Assembly: GCF_017875465.1 (NCBI RefSeq)
Contig: NZ_JAGGMQ010000001.1
Coordinates: 4,340,001 to 4,404,000 of the forward strand
DNA length: 64,000 bases
From: Winslowiella toletana
GTDB taxonomy: Bacteria > Pseudomonadota > Gammaproteobacteria > Enterobacterales > Enterobacteriaceae
Reading direction: 5' to 3'
The notes below the pieces were generated by a model that saw only the letters and a list, made by a program, of their open reading frames with translations, ran no database searches and was not told the DNA's origin. Every line of letters begins with the position of its first letter. The stretch's first letter is position 1. The translations under genes were made by a program, and so were the position numbers. Below are positions 38,405 to 46,956 of the stretch, one piece after another.

Positions 38405-39796
38405 ATGACCATTACCAATCTGACTCATGCCATTTCGCTCAATCCGGCCAGTGCGGAAAAACTGGCTGAATACCCCTTTGATACCAGCACGCAGGTTGAC
38501 CAGGCGATTGCCGCTTGTTTCAGCGCGGGCAAGCAGTGGGGCGCGCTGCAGGTGGCGCAACGTGCTGATAAATTGCGCGATCTTGGCAATGCTTTACGTG
38601 AAAACCTCGAACAACTGGCACAATTGATCAGCCAGGAGATGGGTAAACCGATTAAGCAGGCGCGCGGTGAAGTGGCGAAGAGCGCCAGCCTTTGCGACTG
38701 GTATGCCGAACACGGGCCGGCAATGCTGGCGACAAAGCCCACCCTGGTTCCGGACAATCAGGCCGTCACCGAATTTCGTCCTTTAGGCACCGTGCTGGCG
38801 GTGATGCCGTGGAATTTTCCGCTGTGGCAGGTGATGCGTAGCGCGGTGCCGGTGATGCTGGCCGGTAACAGCTACCTGCTGAAGCATGCGCCGAATGTAA
38901 TGGGCAGTGCTTATCTGATCCAGCGCATTGTTACTGCTGCAGGTTTCCCGCAGGGTGTATTTACCGTGATCAACGCCAGCAATGACGGGGTCAGCCAGGC
39001 GATTACGGATAGCCGCGTGGCGGCCGTTACCTTTACTGGTAGCGTCAGGGCAGGGGCCGCCATTGGTGCTCAGGCTGGTGCGGCACTGAAAAAATCGGTG
39101 CTGGAACTGGGCGGTTCCGATCCCTTTATCGTGCTGAAAGATGCCGATCTGGATCAGGCGGTTAAAGCGGCAGTCGCAGGTCGTTATCAGAATAGCGGGC
39201 AAGTCTGCGCCGCAGCAAAACGCTTTATTATTGAAGAAGCGATTGCCGAAGCGTTCACCGCGAAGTTTGTCGCGGCGGTTGAGGCGCTGAAAACCGGCAC
39301 CCCTGATGATGAAGATAACTATGTCGGTCCAATGGCCCGCTTCGATCTGCGTGATGAACTGCATGCCCAGGTAGAAGCGACTCTGGCCGAAGGCGCTGTG
39401 CTGCTGAGCGGTGGCTACAAAGTACCCGGCAAAGGTAACTTCTATGCGCCGACGGTTCTGGGTAACGTCCAGCCGCATATGACGGCTTTCCGCCAGGAGC
39501 TTTTTGGTCCGGTAGCGGCGGTGAGCGTGGCGCGTGACGCCGATCATGCCGTGGCGCTGGCCAACGACAGTGATTTTGGCCTGTCGGCCACGATCTACAG
39601 TGGCGATGAAGCGCTGGCTAATGAGATTGCATCCCGACTGGAGTGTGGAGGTGTGTTTATCAATGGCTACAGCGCCAGCGACCCGCGTGTGGCTTTTGGT
39701 GGGGTGAAGAAGAGTGGTTACGGACGTGAGCTGTCAGTGTATGGCTTGCATGAGTTCTGTAATATTCAGACCGTATGGAAAAACCGACAGGGCTAA
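38405..39796 (+). CDS. sad: NAD+-dependent succinate semialdehyde dehydrogenase Sad (YneI)
   Basis: A 463-residue aldehyde dehydrogenase (E. coli Sad 462) that oxidises succinate semialdehyde to succinate at the end of putrescine/GABA breakdown. Catalytic Cys268 is in SGQVCAAAKR and the general base Glu234 in VLELGGSDPF; the cofactor blocks MPWNFPLWQVMR and FTGSVRAGAAIG and the end GGVFINGYSASDPRVAFGG with VKKSG are conserved. Divergent from ptrR. Confidence 0.95.
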   Translation: MTITNLTHAISLNPASAEKLAEYPFDTSTQVDQAIAACFSAGKQWGALQVAQRADKLRDLGNALRENLEQLAQLISQEMGKPIKQARGEVAKSASLCDWYAEHGPAMLATKPTLVPDNQAVTEFRPLGTVLAVMPWNFPLWQVMRSAVPVMLAGNSYLLKHAPNVMGSAYLIQRIVTAAGFPQGVFTVINASNDGVSQAITDSRVAAVTFTGSVRAGAAIGAQAGAALKKSVLELGGSDPFIVLKDADLDQAVKAAVAGRYQNSGQVCAAAKRFIIEEAIAEAFTAKFVAAVEALKTGTPDDEDNYVGPMARFDLRDELHAQVEATLAEGAVLLSGGYKVPGKGNFYAPTVLGNVQPHMTAFRQELFGPVAAVSVARDADHAVALANDSDFGLSATIYSGDEALANEIASRLECGGVFINGYSASDPRVAFGGVKKSGYGRELSVYGLHEFCNIQTVWKNRQG

Positions 39797-39831
39797 ACTT
39801 TAACCGTTGCACTGACCGGCGAGAAATTTAT

Positions 39832-39855
39832 CTGACCAGACAACTGTCTGGTCAG
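39832..39855. repeat. Perfect 24-base palindrome between sad and ariR
   Basis: CTGACCAGACA-AC-TGTCTGGTCAG: 11-bp arms, 2-base centre, between convergent stops. It may act as a bidirectional terminator (no T-run) or as an operator. It is the most perfect dyad in the window apart from the terminators. Confidence 0.7.
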
Positions 39856-39872
39856 CATCGAGGGAGGCACGG

Positions 39873-40127
39873 TCAGTAATCAGGATCATCAGGCGTGCGG
39901 CTGACAATCAACTCAAGCGCAAGGCGGTAAATATCCTGGGTGACCACATCAGCGGTGGTTTCTAACTTTTCAATCAGCTTCAGAATAATACCTTTATGGG
40001 TAACATGATTGCCGGAGGCAACGATTTCCTTAATGACGGCGCCGATAACTTCCGCTTCAGACGCATAAATCTCACCGGCTTCATTCAGATATTGAGAAAG
40101 CTGAGATTCCGTCGACAACTCCTGCAT
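39873..40127 (-). CDS. ariR: AriR/YmgB-family biofilm connector protein
   Basis: An 84-residue helical protein matching E. coli AriR (YmgB, 88 aa): SQYLNEAGEIYASEAEVIGA, then NHVTHKGIILKLIEKLETTA and DVVTQDIYRLALELIVSRT. In E. coli YmgB acts downstream of the Rcs system in biofilm and acid control and belongs to ycgZ-ymgA-ariR. The same order (ycgZ, ymgA-like, ariR) is kept here on the minus strand, so this is the third gene of that operon. Confidence 0.88.
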   Translation of the reverse strand: MQELSTESQLSQYLNEAGEIYASEAEVIGAVIKEIVASGNHVTHKGIILKLIEKLETTADVVTQDIYRLALELIVSRTPDDPDY

Positions 40128-40210
40128 GGTTCTATCCTCTTAATGGCTCTGGCAGCTGCATAGCTGGCCCTGTTTGCGAGTAAAGCATAGAAGAGAATTA
40201 TCGTTGCTGC

Positions 40211-40504
40211 TCAGTGTTTTCTCGAACCATCCGCTGGCCCTTCATTGGTGAAAATATGCACCACGTTATCGGTGTCACGGATCTCCCGCGTTACCCGTTT
40301 ACGGTTTTCTGGCATATTGCCGATCACTTCATGAATTGCGCGCTTACAGGCACGGTACTTTACCGGGTCACTCTCCATTTTCGCCATGGTCTGCAGTTGC
40401 TTAATCAGCGAAGCATTATTGATTGCTCCGCCTGCATTAATCAGCGCAAGGACGGCTTCACCCATCATAATATCGATTAATTTTTCTTCGTCACTTCTGG
40501 TCAT
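40211..40504 (-). CDS. ymgA: YmgA-like connector protein
   Basis: A 97-residue small protein, the middle gene of a ycgZ-ymgA-ariR-type operon. EEKLIDIMMGEAVLALINAG and ASLIKQLQTMAKMESDPVKY correspond to the YmgA pattern (KxxYEITGQAVLQIL... LIKQLLVMK). The tail after ~70 is longer and different from E. coli YmgA. Expected to act with AriR on the Rcs phosphorelay or biofilm output. Assignment rests on synteny plus weak similarity. Confidence 0.75.
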   Translation of the reverse strand: MTRSDEEKLIDIMMGEAVLALINAGGAINNASLIKQLQTMAKMESDPVKYRACKRAIHEVIGNMPENRKRVTREIRDTDNVVHIFTNEGPADGSRKH

Positions 40505-40532
40505 AACAGCTTCTCTGAATCAGGCGTATGAC

Positions 40533-40778
40533 TTAGTCTCTGCGTCCAAACAACATGCCAATCAGCTGCTGATAATGCTTTTCCTGCTCTTTACTTGCGG
40601 ACAGCTCAAGGCGGGTCAGCAATTTGGCGCAAATCGCCTTACGATTGATACTCTTACCCGAACGCAGGATCTCCACAACAATCTGACCCAGCGTCTCCTG
40701 CTGAGACGGCAGCGTGGCCTCATTAAAATAGTGGGCGATATCTGAATCTGACTTAGTGTTATATCCATCCTGATGCAT
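40533..40778 (-). CDS. ycgZ: YcgZ-family two-component connector protein
   Basis: An 81-residue protein (E. coli YcgZ 78) with the family blocks SDIAHYFNEATLPSQQETLG, then INRKAICAKLLTRLE and EQEKHYQQLIGMLFGRR. First gene of the operon. In E. coli ycgZ is repressed by BluR (YcgE, MerR-type) and induced by blue light and cold; no bluR/bluF is in this window, so the controller here is unknown. Confidence 0.9.
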   Translation of the reverse strand: MHQDGYNTKSDSDIAHYFNEATLPSQQETLGQIVVEILRSGKSINRKAICAKLLTRLELSASKEQEKHYQQLIGMLFGRRD

Positions 40779-40831
40779 ATTACTGCCCTCAGCGGTGAAA
40801 GATTAATATGTACCCAATGATTCTGCGGGAC

Positions 40832-40862
40832 CAAGTTATACAGTTTTTGAAAACATGTACAG
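40832..40862. promoter_or_regulatory. Candidate operator dyad upstream of ycgZ
   Basis: Around TATACAGTTTTTGAAAACA and TGTAC (40837-40860) there is an imperfect dyad TACAGTTTT / AAAACATGTA overlapping a TATAAC-type -10 on the minus strand. It is about 55-80 bases before ycgZ and in the divergent region shared with the 41040 gene. Position is compatible with a MerR- or Rcs-type site; not proven. Confidence 0.3.
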
Positions 40863-41039
40863 GATATTGCTGCTGATACGCAGGTTTTTTTTGGCAAAAA
40901 ATGCTATTCGCTTAGCTGGAAAGCTGAATTCTTATGCAATAAATCAACATGTTCCGAATTGTGGAGCGATGCCGGCACCCGGACGGCCAAATTTCTGATA
41001 GCTGTTATACTGTGTATATAGCCATAGAAAGGAGGTGCA

Positions 41040-41255
41040 GTGCCTGACAGATATCGGGAAGACCAGCAGGAAATTTGTGCCGTGATCGGCAAAGCGGTGT
41101 TTGACCTGATTAAAACGGGTCAGGCGCTTGAGGTGCGTAATATCATTCTGGTGTTACAGCTGCAGGGAGCGCAGGCCTCCAGTGAGCGGCTGAAGAATAT
41201 CTATCTGCTGGCCAGACGCTACGTTATGCAGGATGCGTCAAAAGACCGGAACTGA
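41040..41255 (+). CDS. Additional YmgA/AriR-like small connector protein
   Basis: A 71-residue protein starting at a GTG with an exceptionally strong AGGAGG 4 bases upstream. The pattern EDQQEICAVIGKAVFDLIKT, then GQALEVRNIILVLQLQG and a helical LKNIYLLARRYVMQD tail is that of the small YcgZ/YmgA/AriR proteins. It is divergent from ycgZ, which makes four family members in about 1.4 kb. Probably the same regulatory output; function inferred. Confidence 0.75.
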   Translation: MPDRYREDQQEICAVIGKAVFDLIKTGQALEVRNIILVLQLQGAQASSERLKNIYLLARRYVMQDASKDRN

Positions 41256-41353
41256 AAGCTGTGGTCGGTTAACGCCTGGTCTCACAGGCAAAAAAACGGT
41301 ATTTTAGCGATCGGCTTAAGACTCAGTATGGATAAAATGCAAGGATAGTGTTG

Positions 41354-41695
41354 ATGATCGTCTGGAATGGCTTCGGTTTTTTTATAGCGGTATTTATCTC
41401 TCTGGCTTACCTGTTTTGCAAATGGCTGTTTAACACTCTCTGGCAGGCTGACTACTATTCGGCGCATCACTGGACTATCGGCGTCACTATGTTGCTGGCG
41501 TCTCTGTTATCGGCGCTATTTGTCTGGTGGCTGACGCTGCCGTCCACGCAGCTGTTTATATCCCGCTTTTCTGGCGCTCAGTCGATGCAGCAACCGCTGC
41601 AAAATCATTCATTCTTTTTTATTCCCATCGCTTACTGGTCAATAATCCTGTTTTTACTGGGATTGGGACTCTGTATTTACGACCTGAAACCATAA
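41354..41695 (+). CDS. Small three-helix inner-membrane protein, unknown
   Basis: A 113-residue membrane protein I do not recognise. ATG 41354 is chosen because AAGGA lies 8 bases upstream; GTG and TTG codons just before are too close to it. Helices are at about 1-25 (MIVWNGFGFFIAVFISLAYL), 43-62 (IGVTMLLASLLSALFVWWLT) and 88-108 (FIPIAYWSIILFLLGLGLCI). No conserved catalytic residues are evident. Confidence 0.65.
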   Translation: MIVWNGFGFFIAVFISLAYLFCKWLFNTLWQADYYSAHHWTIGVTMLLASLLSALFVWWLTLPSTQLFISRFSGAQSMQQPLQNHSFFFIPIAYWSIILFLLGLGLCIYDLKP

Positions 41696-41759
41696 TCAGA
41701 CCTGTCTTGCCGGCACTGTTGTCGCCTGCAATGCTGTTAAAAATGGAGATACCAATATT

Positions 41760-42308
41760 ATGGCAATTAAAAAAACAGTGGGCATGCTGAGCCTGCTTGC
41801 AGCATTATGCGGCGCCAGCACGATGGCTGCTGCCGCGCAGACTGCGATGCCTGTCGCCAGTGTCCCTGCGGTGCAGAAGATCTCGCTGCTGAACGGCAAA
41901 TTAGCTTTCGATTTGCCAGGCTATGAAGTGCAAGCTGTCCCTGGCGACGCGCCGGGAAAAATGTATGTCAATAAGCAGGACAAACGCGTACTGATTATTG
42001 GGGAAGAGCCCGTTCCGCTGATTGCGCGTGGTGGTAGCGATGCTGATTTCCTCGAAGGTATGAAGGTTATCAGGGATAAACAAAAGCAGGTTTCACCTGA
42101 CTATAAGGTGATTAGCGAAAAGACCGAGAAGGTTAAAGGACTGGATGTCTATCATATTGAAGCCACCAATGTGATGGGAGGCAATCATGTCGTTCAGACC
42201 ACGCTGCTGGCGGCTGGCGATGATAAAATTACGGTTATCCAGATCATTTCTGGCGCCAGCAATCAAGCCGCGCATCAGCTGGCGGTAAATAAGATCCTTG
42301 CTAAATAA
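41760..42308 (+). CDS. DcrB-like periplasmic protein (PsbP-type fold)
   Basis: A 182-residue exported protein. Signal peptide of ~25 residues ends in an Ala-rich stretch; unlike E. coli DcrB there is no proper lipobox (the Cys follows Leu), so it is probably soluble. The core ISLLNGKLAFDLPGYE, DKRVLIIGEEP, FLEGMKVIRDKQKQVSPDYK and TVIQIISGASNQAAHQLAVN follows the DcrB/PsbP pattern. DcrB is needed for phage C1 and C6 infection and for lipoprotein maturation steps in E. coli; a role here is not defined. Confidence 0.75.
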   Translation: MAIKKTVGMLSLLAALCGASTMAAAAQTAMPVASVPAVQKISLLNGKLAFDLPGYEVQAVPGDAPGKMYVNKQDKRVLIIGEEPVPLIARGGSDADFLEGMKVIRDKQKQVSPDYKVISEKTEKVKGLDVYHIEATNVMGGNHVVQTTLLAAGDDKITVIQIISGASNQAAHQLAVNKILAK

Positions 42309-42315
42309 ACAGCCG

Positions 42316-43230
42316 TCAACCTTCAGGATGAGCTGATGGCTGTCTGATAAAATCGATAAATGCCCGCAGTGGCGACGGGATCAGGCGGCGATCCGGGTAG
42401 TAGAGATATGGCCCGGAAAACTGCGGCCACCAGCGGGTTAAGATTGCTTCCAGCTCGCCACTGTCAATGGCCGGGCGCAGCCACTCTTCAAACAGATAGA
42501 TCACGCCGCCACCGGCGATGGCGGTTGCCAGCGCCAGATCCATCGCGCCGCCAATACTGACCAGCAACGGTCCGCTGGTCTGAACGCGAACCGTTTCACC
42601 CGCATGCTCGAATTCCCACTCCGGCACCACGCCGCTGGCGTAACGTCCGCGAATACAGCGATGTTGCATCAGATCACGCGGATGCTCAGGGCGGCCATGC
42701 AGGTCCAGATAGGCCGGTGCGGCGGCAACGGCAAAGCGTTGCTGACGCGGACCAATCGGTAGCGCGATGACATCCTGTTCCAGACACTCATCGTAGCGGA
42801 TACCCGCATCACAACCCTCGCGGAACACATCCTGCACATTACTCTCCGCCACCACTTCCAGCTTAATATCCGGGTAACGCTGGAGAAAGGCAGGAACGAT
42901 GGCCGGTAAAACCAGCCGTGCCGCGCTGACCGGGACATTCAGCCGCAGCGTGCCGCCTGGCGTCGCGCGATAGCGATTGATATCATCCAGCGCCGCATCT
43001 ATTTCGTTCATTGCTGGCAGCAGCCGCTCCATTAAGGTTCTGCCAGCTTCGGTCAGCACCACCGTGCGGGTCGTGCGGTGAAACAGGCGTATGCCTAACT
43101 GCTGCTCGGCACGCCGCACTGCGTCGCTGAGCCGCGAAGGGTTACTGCCGGTGGCGCGCGCCGCCTGACGAAAACCACCGGCTTTTGCCACCGCCACCAC
43201 GGCGTGCAGCAGAGCGATATCGAGTTTCAT
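42316..43230 (-). CDS. LysR-family transcriptional regulator
   Basis: A 304-residue LysR protein: winged HTH at residues ~1-60 (LLHAVVAVAKAGGFRQAARA, SNPSRLSDAVRRAEQQLG, LFHRTTRTVVLTEAG) and an effector domain beginning GTLRLNVPVSAARLVLPAIV. Divergent from the aldo/keto reductase gene 96 bases away, which is the likely target. The recognition helix contains SNPSRLSD instead of the more usual S.PAVS. Confidence 0.9.
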   Translation of the reverse strand: MKLDIALLHAVVAVAKAGGFRQAARATGSNPSRLSDAVRRAEQQLGIRLFHRTTRTVVLTEAGRTLMERLLPAMNEIDAALDDINRYRATPGGTLRLNVPVSAARLVLPAIVPAFLQRYPDIKLEVVAESNVQDVFREGCDAGIRYDECLEQDVIALPIGPRQQRFAVAAAPAYLDLHGRPEHPRDLMQHRCIRGRYASGVVPEWEFEHAGETVRVQTSGPLLVSIGGAMDLALATAIAGGGVIYLFEEWLRPAIDSGELEAILTRWWPQFSGPYLYYPDRRLIPSPLRAFIDFIRQPSAHPEG

Positions 43231-43326
43231 TGTCCGCCACCTCGTACAGTTTGTCCTGATTTAGCCAGATAATTGCACAGCGATCGGACTGATACAATCA
43301 ATGCTCACTGACTCAGGAGGTATTGA

Positions 43327-44190
43327 ATGTCTCAGCCCACACTCACCTACCCACTTGGCGATTACCAGCCTGGCCGTATCGGCTACGGTGCGATGCAACT
43401 GGCCGGCCCCGGTGTCTTTGGGCCACCCGCCGACGAAGCGCGCGCCATCCGGGTATTGCGCGATGCGATTGACGCAGGCGTTCGTCATATTGATACCAGC
43501 GACTTTTATGGTCCGCATATTACTAATCAGCTGATAAAAAAGGCGCTTTATCCTTACCCGGATGATTTGTGTATTGTCACTAAAATCGGCGCGCGGCGTG
43601 ACCAGCAGGGGAGCTGGCTGCCAGCGTCTGACGCCGGAGATCTGACGCGGGCGGTGGAGGATAATCTGCGTAATCTGGGGCTGGATACGCTGGCGGTGGT
43701 GAATCTGCGCAGTATGCTGAATACCCATCAGCCAGCTGAAGGTTCACTGGAAGCGCCGCTGGAGGCGCTGGTGCAGCTGCAGCAGCGTGGTCTGATTCGT
43801 CATATTGGCCTCAGCAATGTGACGGCAAAACAGATTACCGATGCGCAAAAGATGACGCCTGTTGCCTGCGTACAGAATCTCTATAACCTGGCGAACCGGC
43901 AGGACGAAGCGCTTATCGATCAGCTGGATGCGCAGGGTATTGCCTGGGTGCCGTTTTTCCCACTTGGCGGTTTCTCACCTTTGCAGTCCGCTGAACTTAG
44001 TGAGGTCGCACAATCGCTGGGGGCGACGCCGATGCAGGTGGCGCTGGCATGGTTGTTACAACGTGCGCCGAATATTATGCTGATCCCCGGCACTTCATCC
44101 CCGCAACATTTGCAGGAAAACCTGGCCAGTGCACAGCTGCTGCTGCCGGCGGAAGCGCTGGAGAAACTCAACAGTATCGGCCAGCGCTAG
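43327..44190 (+). CDS. pdxI: Aldo/keto reductase, pyridoxal reductase PdxI-like (YdbC)
   Basis: A 287-residue aldo/keto reductase very similar to E. coli YdbC/PdxI, which reduces pyridoxal to pyridoxine with NADPH in vitamin B6 salvage. Shared blocks are RIGYGAMQLAGPGVFGPP, HIDTSDFYGPHITNQLI, KIGARRDQQGSWLPA and VPFFPLGGFSPLQS. Catalytic Asp-Tyr (DTSDFYG) and Lys (TKIG) are present; the usual His of the tetrad is Asn (VVNLR), as in YdbC. AGGAGG lies 5-6 bases upstream of ATG. Divergent from a LysR gene. Confidence 0.88.
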   Translation: MSQPTLTYPLGDYQPGRIGYGAMQLAGPGVFGPPADEARAIRVLRDAIDAGVRHIDTSDFYGPHITNQLIKKALYPYPDDLCIVTKIGARRDQQGSWLPASDAGDLTRAVEDNLRNLGLDTLAVVNLRSMLNTHQPAEGSLEAPLEALVQLQQRGLIRHIGLSNVTAKQITDAQKMTPVACVQNLYNLANRQDEALIDQLDAQGIAWVPFFPLGGFSPLQSAELSEVAQSLGATPMQVALAWLLQRAPNIMLIPGTSSPQHLQENLASAQLLLPAEALEKLNSIGQR

Positions 44191-44331
44191 TTAGCGGCGC
44201 AGGGCAGGGATGCTTCCGCAGCAGTGATTTTGGACTATTATGCAATTATATTGATCAGTATTTGTTATTTACTATCACGTAATGCAACGAAATAGTGTAA
44301 TAATTATTGCAAAATCAAATCAGACTTTTAT

Positions 44332-44350
44332 CATGACGATAATCATTATC
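44332..44350. promoter_or_regulatory. Fur box
   Basis: CATGACGATAATCATTATC matches the 19-base Fur consensus at 16 of 19 positions (second half perfect, GATAATCATTATC). It lies 22 bases before the small ORF and its coupled N-monooxygenase, predicting iron repression. Confidence 0.85.
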
Positions 44351-44372
44351 AATGGATGGATAAGATTACTTT

Positions 44373-44615
44373 ATGATTTATCAGCCTGAACGCGCGGCAA
44401 CGGATATGACCGCACTGTGCTCTCTTACTGTCTTATTGCCTGCAACCCGCCGCTGGCGGGTTCCTGATGCACAACCTGCAGCCTGGCTTCTCTGCTTCCT
44501 GATCCCGCTGACTAACGCGACTGAGCGCCGTTTCACGCTGCGCTATGGGCGTCAGTCAGATTCGCAATATCTCTCCAACCCGCCGTATCTGGCTATCCGG
44601 GAGTTAACGCAATGA
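44373..44615 (+). CDS. Small ORF translationally coupled to the N-monooxygenase
   Basis: An 80-residue frame between the Fur box and the monooxygenase; its stop overlaps the next ATG (ATGA), which argues that it is translated. GGATAAG lies 7-9 bases upstream of its ATG. I do not recognise the product. It has one hydrophobic stretch (AAWLLCFLIPLTN) and an Arg-rich second half. It may be a remnant of a preceding siderophore-synthesis gene, a leader peptide or a small partner protein. Confidence 0.5.
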   Translation: MIYQPERAATDMTALCSLTVLLPATRRWRVPDAQPAAWLLCFLIPLTNATERRFTLRYGRQSDSQYLSNPPYLAIRELTQ

Positions 44616-45937
44616 CTCAGCCTTACGATTTTATCGGCATCGGCATCGGCCCGTTTAATCTCAGTATCGCGGCATTAAGCCAGCAAATTTCTGACTTCTC
44701 CTGCCTGTTTCTTGAACAAAAGCCGCAGTTCTCGTGGCATCCGGGGATAAGAGTGCCGGACTGCCAGATGCAGACCAGTTTTCTGAAAGATCTGGTAAGC
44801 GCCGTTGCACCGACCAGTCCCTACAGCTTTATCAGCTATCTGGTGGATCGTAAGAAATTCTACCGTTTTCTGCACACCGAACAGCGCAGCGTCAGTCGTG
44901 AAGAGTTTGCTGATTACCTGCGCTGGGCCGCTGAGCGTCTCGACTGTCTGATGTTCGGTCAGCAGGTAAAGCACATCACTTTTGACCATCACCAGCGCTT
45001 GTTCACCATTCTCACCCAGAATCGCCGCTATCAGGCGCGCCATGTCTGCCTCGGGATTGGCAAACAGACGCGTCTGCCTGCCTGTGTCAAGGAGCGCAGC
45101 GACAACTGCTTTCATGCCAGTGAGATGGTGTTGCGCAATCCGGATCTGCGCGGCAAGCGGGTGGTGGTGGTGGGCGGCAGCCAGAGCGCCGCCGACCTGT
45201 TTCTCAATATCTTGCGCGCAGAGTGGGGGCAGCCCCGGCAGCTGAACTGGATCTCGCGGCGCAATAACTACTATGCGCTGGATGAAGCGGCGTTCGCCAA
45301 CGAGTACTTCACACCTGAATACGTAACCAGCTTTGCCACGTTAAATGACGAGGTTAAACGTCAGATGCAGGATCAGCAGAAAATGACGGCGGACGGCATC
45401 AGCAGTGAATCGCTGCTGACCATTTACCGCTCGTTGTATTACCGCTTTGATGTGCTGGGCGAAACGCCGTGGGTCACTCTGCAACCGAGCCGCTCTGTTA
45501 CCCGCATCATCACCCTTGGACAAGGGTATCGCCTTACCACGCGCCACCATCTTGATTATGGCAAAGAGCAGCTGGAGTGTGATGTGGTGATTTTCGCTAC
45601 CGGCTATCAGGCGATGAAACCGGCATTTCTTAATCCGCTGGCGGAGTGTTTGCAGACCGATGAAAACGGCGACTATCGCATTGATACTGATTTTACCCTC
45701 GACTGGCAGGGACCTGATAATAACTGCCTGTTTGCCGTCAACGGCGGAATGCACAATTCAGGCATTGCAGAGCCGCAGCTGAGTCTGATGGCATGGCGAT
45801 CCGCGCGCATTCTTAACCGCGCCTGCCCGCATCATCAGTTTGAACTCAGCCTCTCCCCCGGTGTGATTCAGTGGCGTACTCCGATGGCGACTGCGGTCCC
45901 CCCGGTCAGGAAGGCATCAATGATTTCAGGGCCGTAA
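44612..45937 (+). CDS. Siderophore lysine/ornithine/diamine N-monooxygenase (IucD/DfoA-like)
   Basis: A 441-residue FAD- and NADPH-dependent N-hydroxylase. FAD-binding DFIGIGIGPFNLSIAALS (5-22), WHPGIRVPDCQMQTSFLKDL (substrate/FAD block), NADPH-binding VVVVGGSQSAADLFLNIL (~187), and the C-terminal ATGYQ plus GMHNSGIAEPQLSLMAWRSA are all present. Such enzymes N6-hydroxylate lysine (aerobactin), ornithine or cadaverine (desferrioxamine). The acetylase and synthetase genes normally beside it are missing, so this is an orphan step. Fur box upstream; regulated by iron by inference. Confidence 0.9.
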   Translation: MTQPYDFIGIGIGPFNLSIAALSQQISDFSCLFLEQKPQFSWHPGIRVPDCQMQTSFLKDLVSAVAPTSPYSFISYLVDRKKFYRFLHTEQRSVSREEFADYLRWAAERLDCLMFGQQVKHITFDHHQRLFTILTQNRRYQARHVCLGIGKQTRLPACVKERSDNCFHASEMVLRNPDLRGKRVVVVGGSQSAADLFLNILRAEWGQPRQLNWISRRNNYYALDEAAFANEYFTPEYVTSFATLNDEVKRQMQDQQKMTADGISSESLLTIYRSLYYRFDVLGETPWVTLQPSRSVTRIITLGQGYRLTTRHHLDYGKEQLECDVVIFATGYQAMKPAFLNPLAECLQTDENGDYRIDTDFTLDWQGPDNNCLFAVNGGMHNSGIAEPQLSLMAWRSARILNRACPHHQFELSLSPGVIQWRTPMATAVPPVRKASMISGP

Positions 45938-45993
45938 TGATACAGCCCTGAGTCTCTTTTGCTGCTGCTTGTCAGCGGTGCCAGCGGACCTGA

Positions 45994-46956
45994 TTACCCG
46001 GCCGCCAGAATCGCCAGCCTGAGATAACCGCGCTGTTCCAGCTCGGCGGCAGCGCGCGCGGCGCGTAGTCCGCTGGCGCAAACCAGCACAATGCGTTGAT
46101 CGGCAGGAGGCTGCCACTCCGCTATCTGCTGAGGAAGCAGCCTGATGGCATGCTCAGCAACACTCACCGGCGCTTCTTCAGGGCTGCGCAGCTCAACAAC
46201 ACAATCTTCGGCGGTTAACCGCTGCGTATCAATAAAGGGGATCTGCGGGCCGACCGGCTCCGGCGCGTCGTCGAAACGGAACTGACTGAAATGCCAGCGG
46301 GCAAAATCGCAATTCACCATACACCCCAGCGGCGAAGGGGAAAGATTAAGCAGTACACTTAACGCCATCTGCGCCTGAATCGCTCCCAGTGTGGCGACTG
46401 CGGGTCCCATTACCCCAGCGGTATTACAGTTTGCCGCTGTGGCGGGCAGGCTGGGGAAAATGGCGCGATAACTCGGGGCGCTGGCGCAAAATCCGCCGAC
46501 ATAGCCGCGCCGGCCAAGTACCGAAGCGCTGATCAGCGGGATAGCGCGTGGCTGGCAGCCATCGGATAGCGGGTAAGTCACCGCAAAGTTATCCGCCGCG
46601 TCGATCACCAAATCGATATCTGTCAGTGCTTCCGCCAGGTTATGCAGCGAGAGCCGCTGTTGCACCGCATCAATCTGACAGTCAGGATTCAGCTGCTGTA
46701 ATGCACGGCTGGCGCAAAACACTTTCGGCAACTGGATATCGTTCATGTCATACAGGGTCTGGCGATGCAGGTTATGCACCTCAACCCGATCGGCATCATA
46801 GATACGCAGATAGCCAACCCCCGCACCCGCCAGCAGTGGCAGTAAACTGCTGGCCAGGCCACCGGCGCCGACCACCAGCACCCGCGCTTGCGCCAGCCGT
46901 TGCTGCCCCTGCGAACCCATTTCCGGCAGCATGGTTTGTCGTTGATAGCGCGTCAT
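45994..46956 (-). CDS. thiF: ThiS adenylyltransferase ThiF with C-terminal rhodanese domain
   Basis: A 320-residue E1-like protein. The ATG at 46956 ([12 protein letters not shown]) overlaps the thiG stop (ATGA); a longer frame reading into thiG is rejected. ATP-binding [36 protein letters not shown] and [16 protein letters not shown] are the ThiF/MoeB core. Residues ~235-320 add a rhodanese-like domain ([13 protein letters not shown]; active-loop Cys in [14 protein letters not shown]), which E. coli ThiF (251 aa) lacks; it probably supplies sulfur to ThiS directly. Last gene of the operon. Confidence 0.93.
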   Translation of the reverse strand: MTRYQRQTMLPEMGSQGQQRLAQARVLVVGAGGLASSLLPLLAGAGVGYLRIYDADRVEVHNLHRQTLYDMNDIQLPKVFCASRALQQLNPDCQIDAVQQRLSLHNLAEALTDIDLVIDAADNFAVTYPLSDGCQPRAIPLISASVLGRRGYVGGFCASAPSYRAIFPSLPATAANCNTAGVMGPAVATLGAIQAQMALSVLLNLSPSPLGCMVNCDFARWHFSQFRFDDAPEPVGPQIPFIDTQRLTAEDCVVELRSPEEAPVSVAEHAIRLLPQQIAEWQPPADQRIVLVCASGLRAARAAAELEQRGYLRLAILAAG

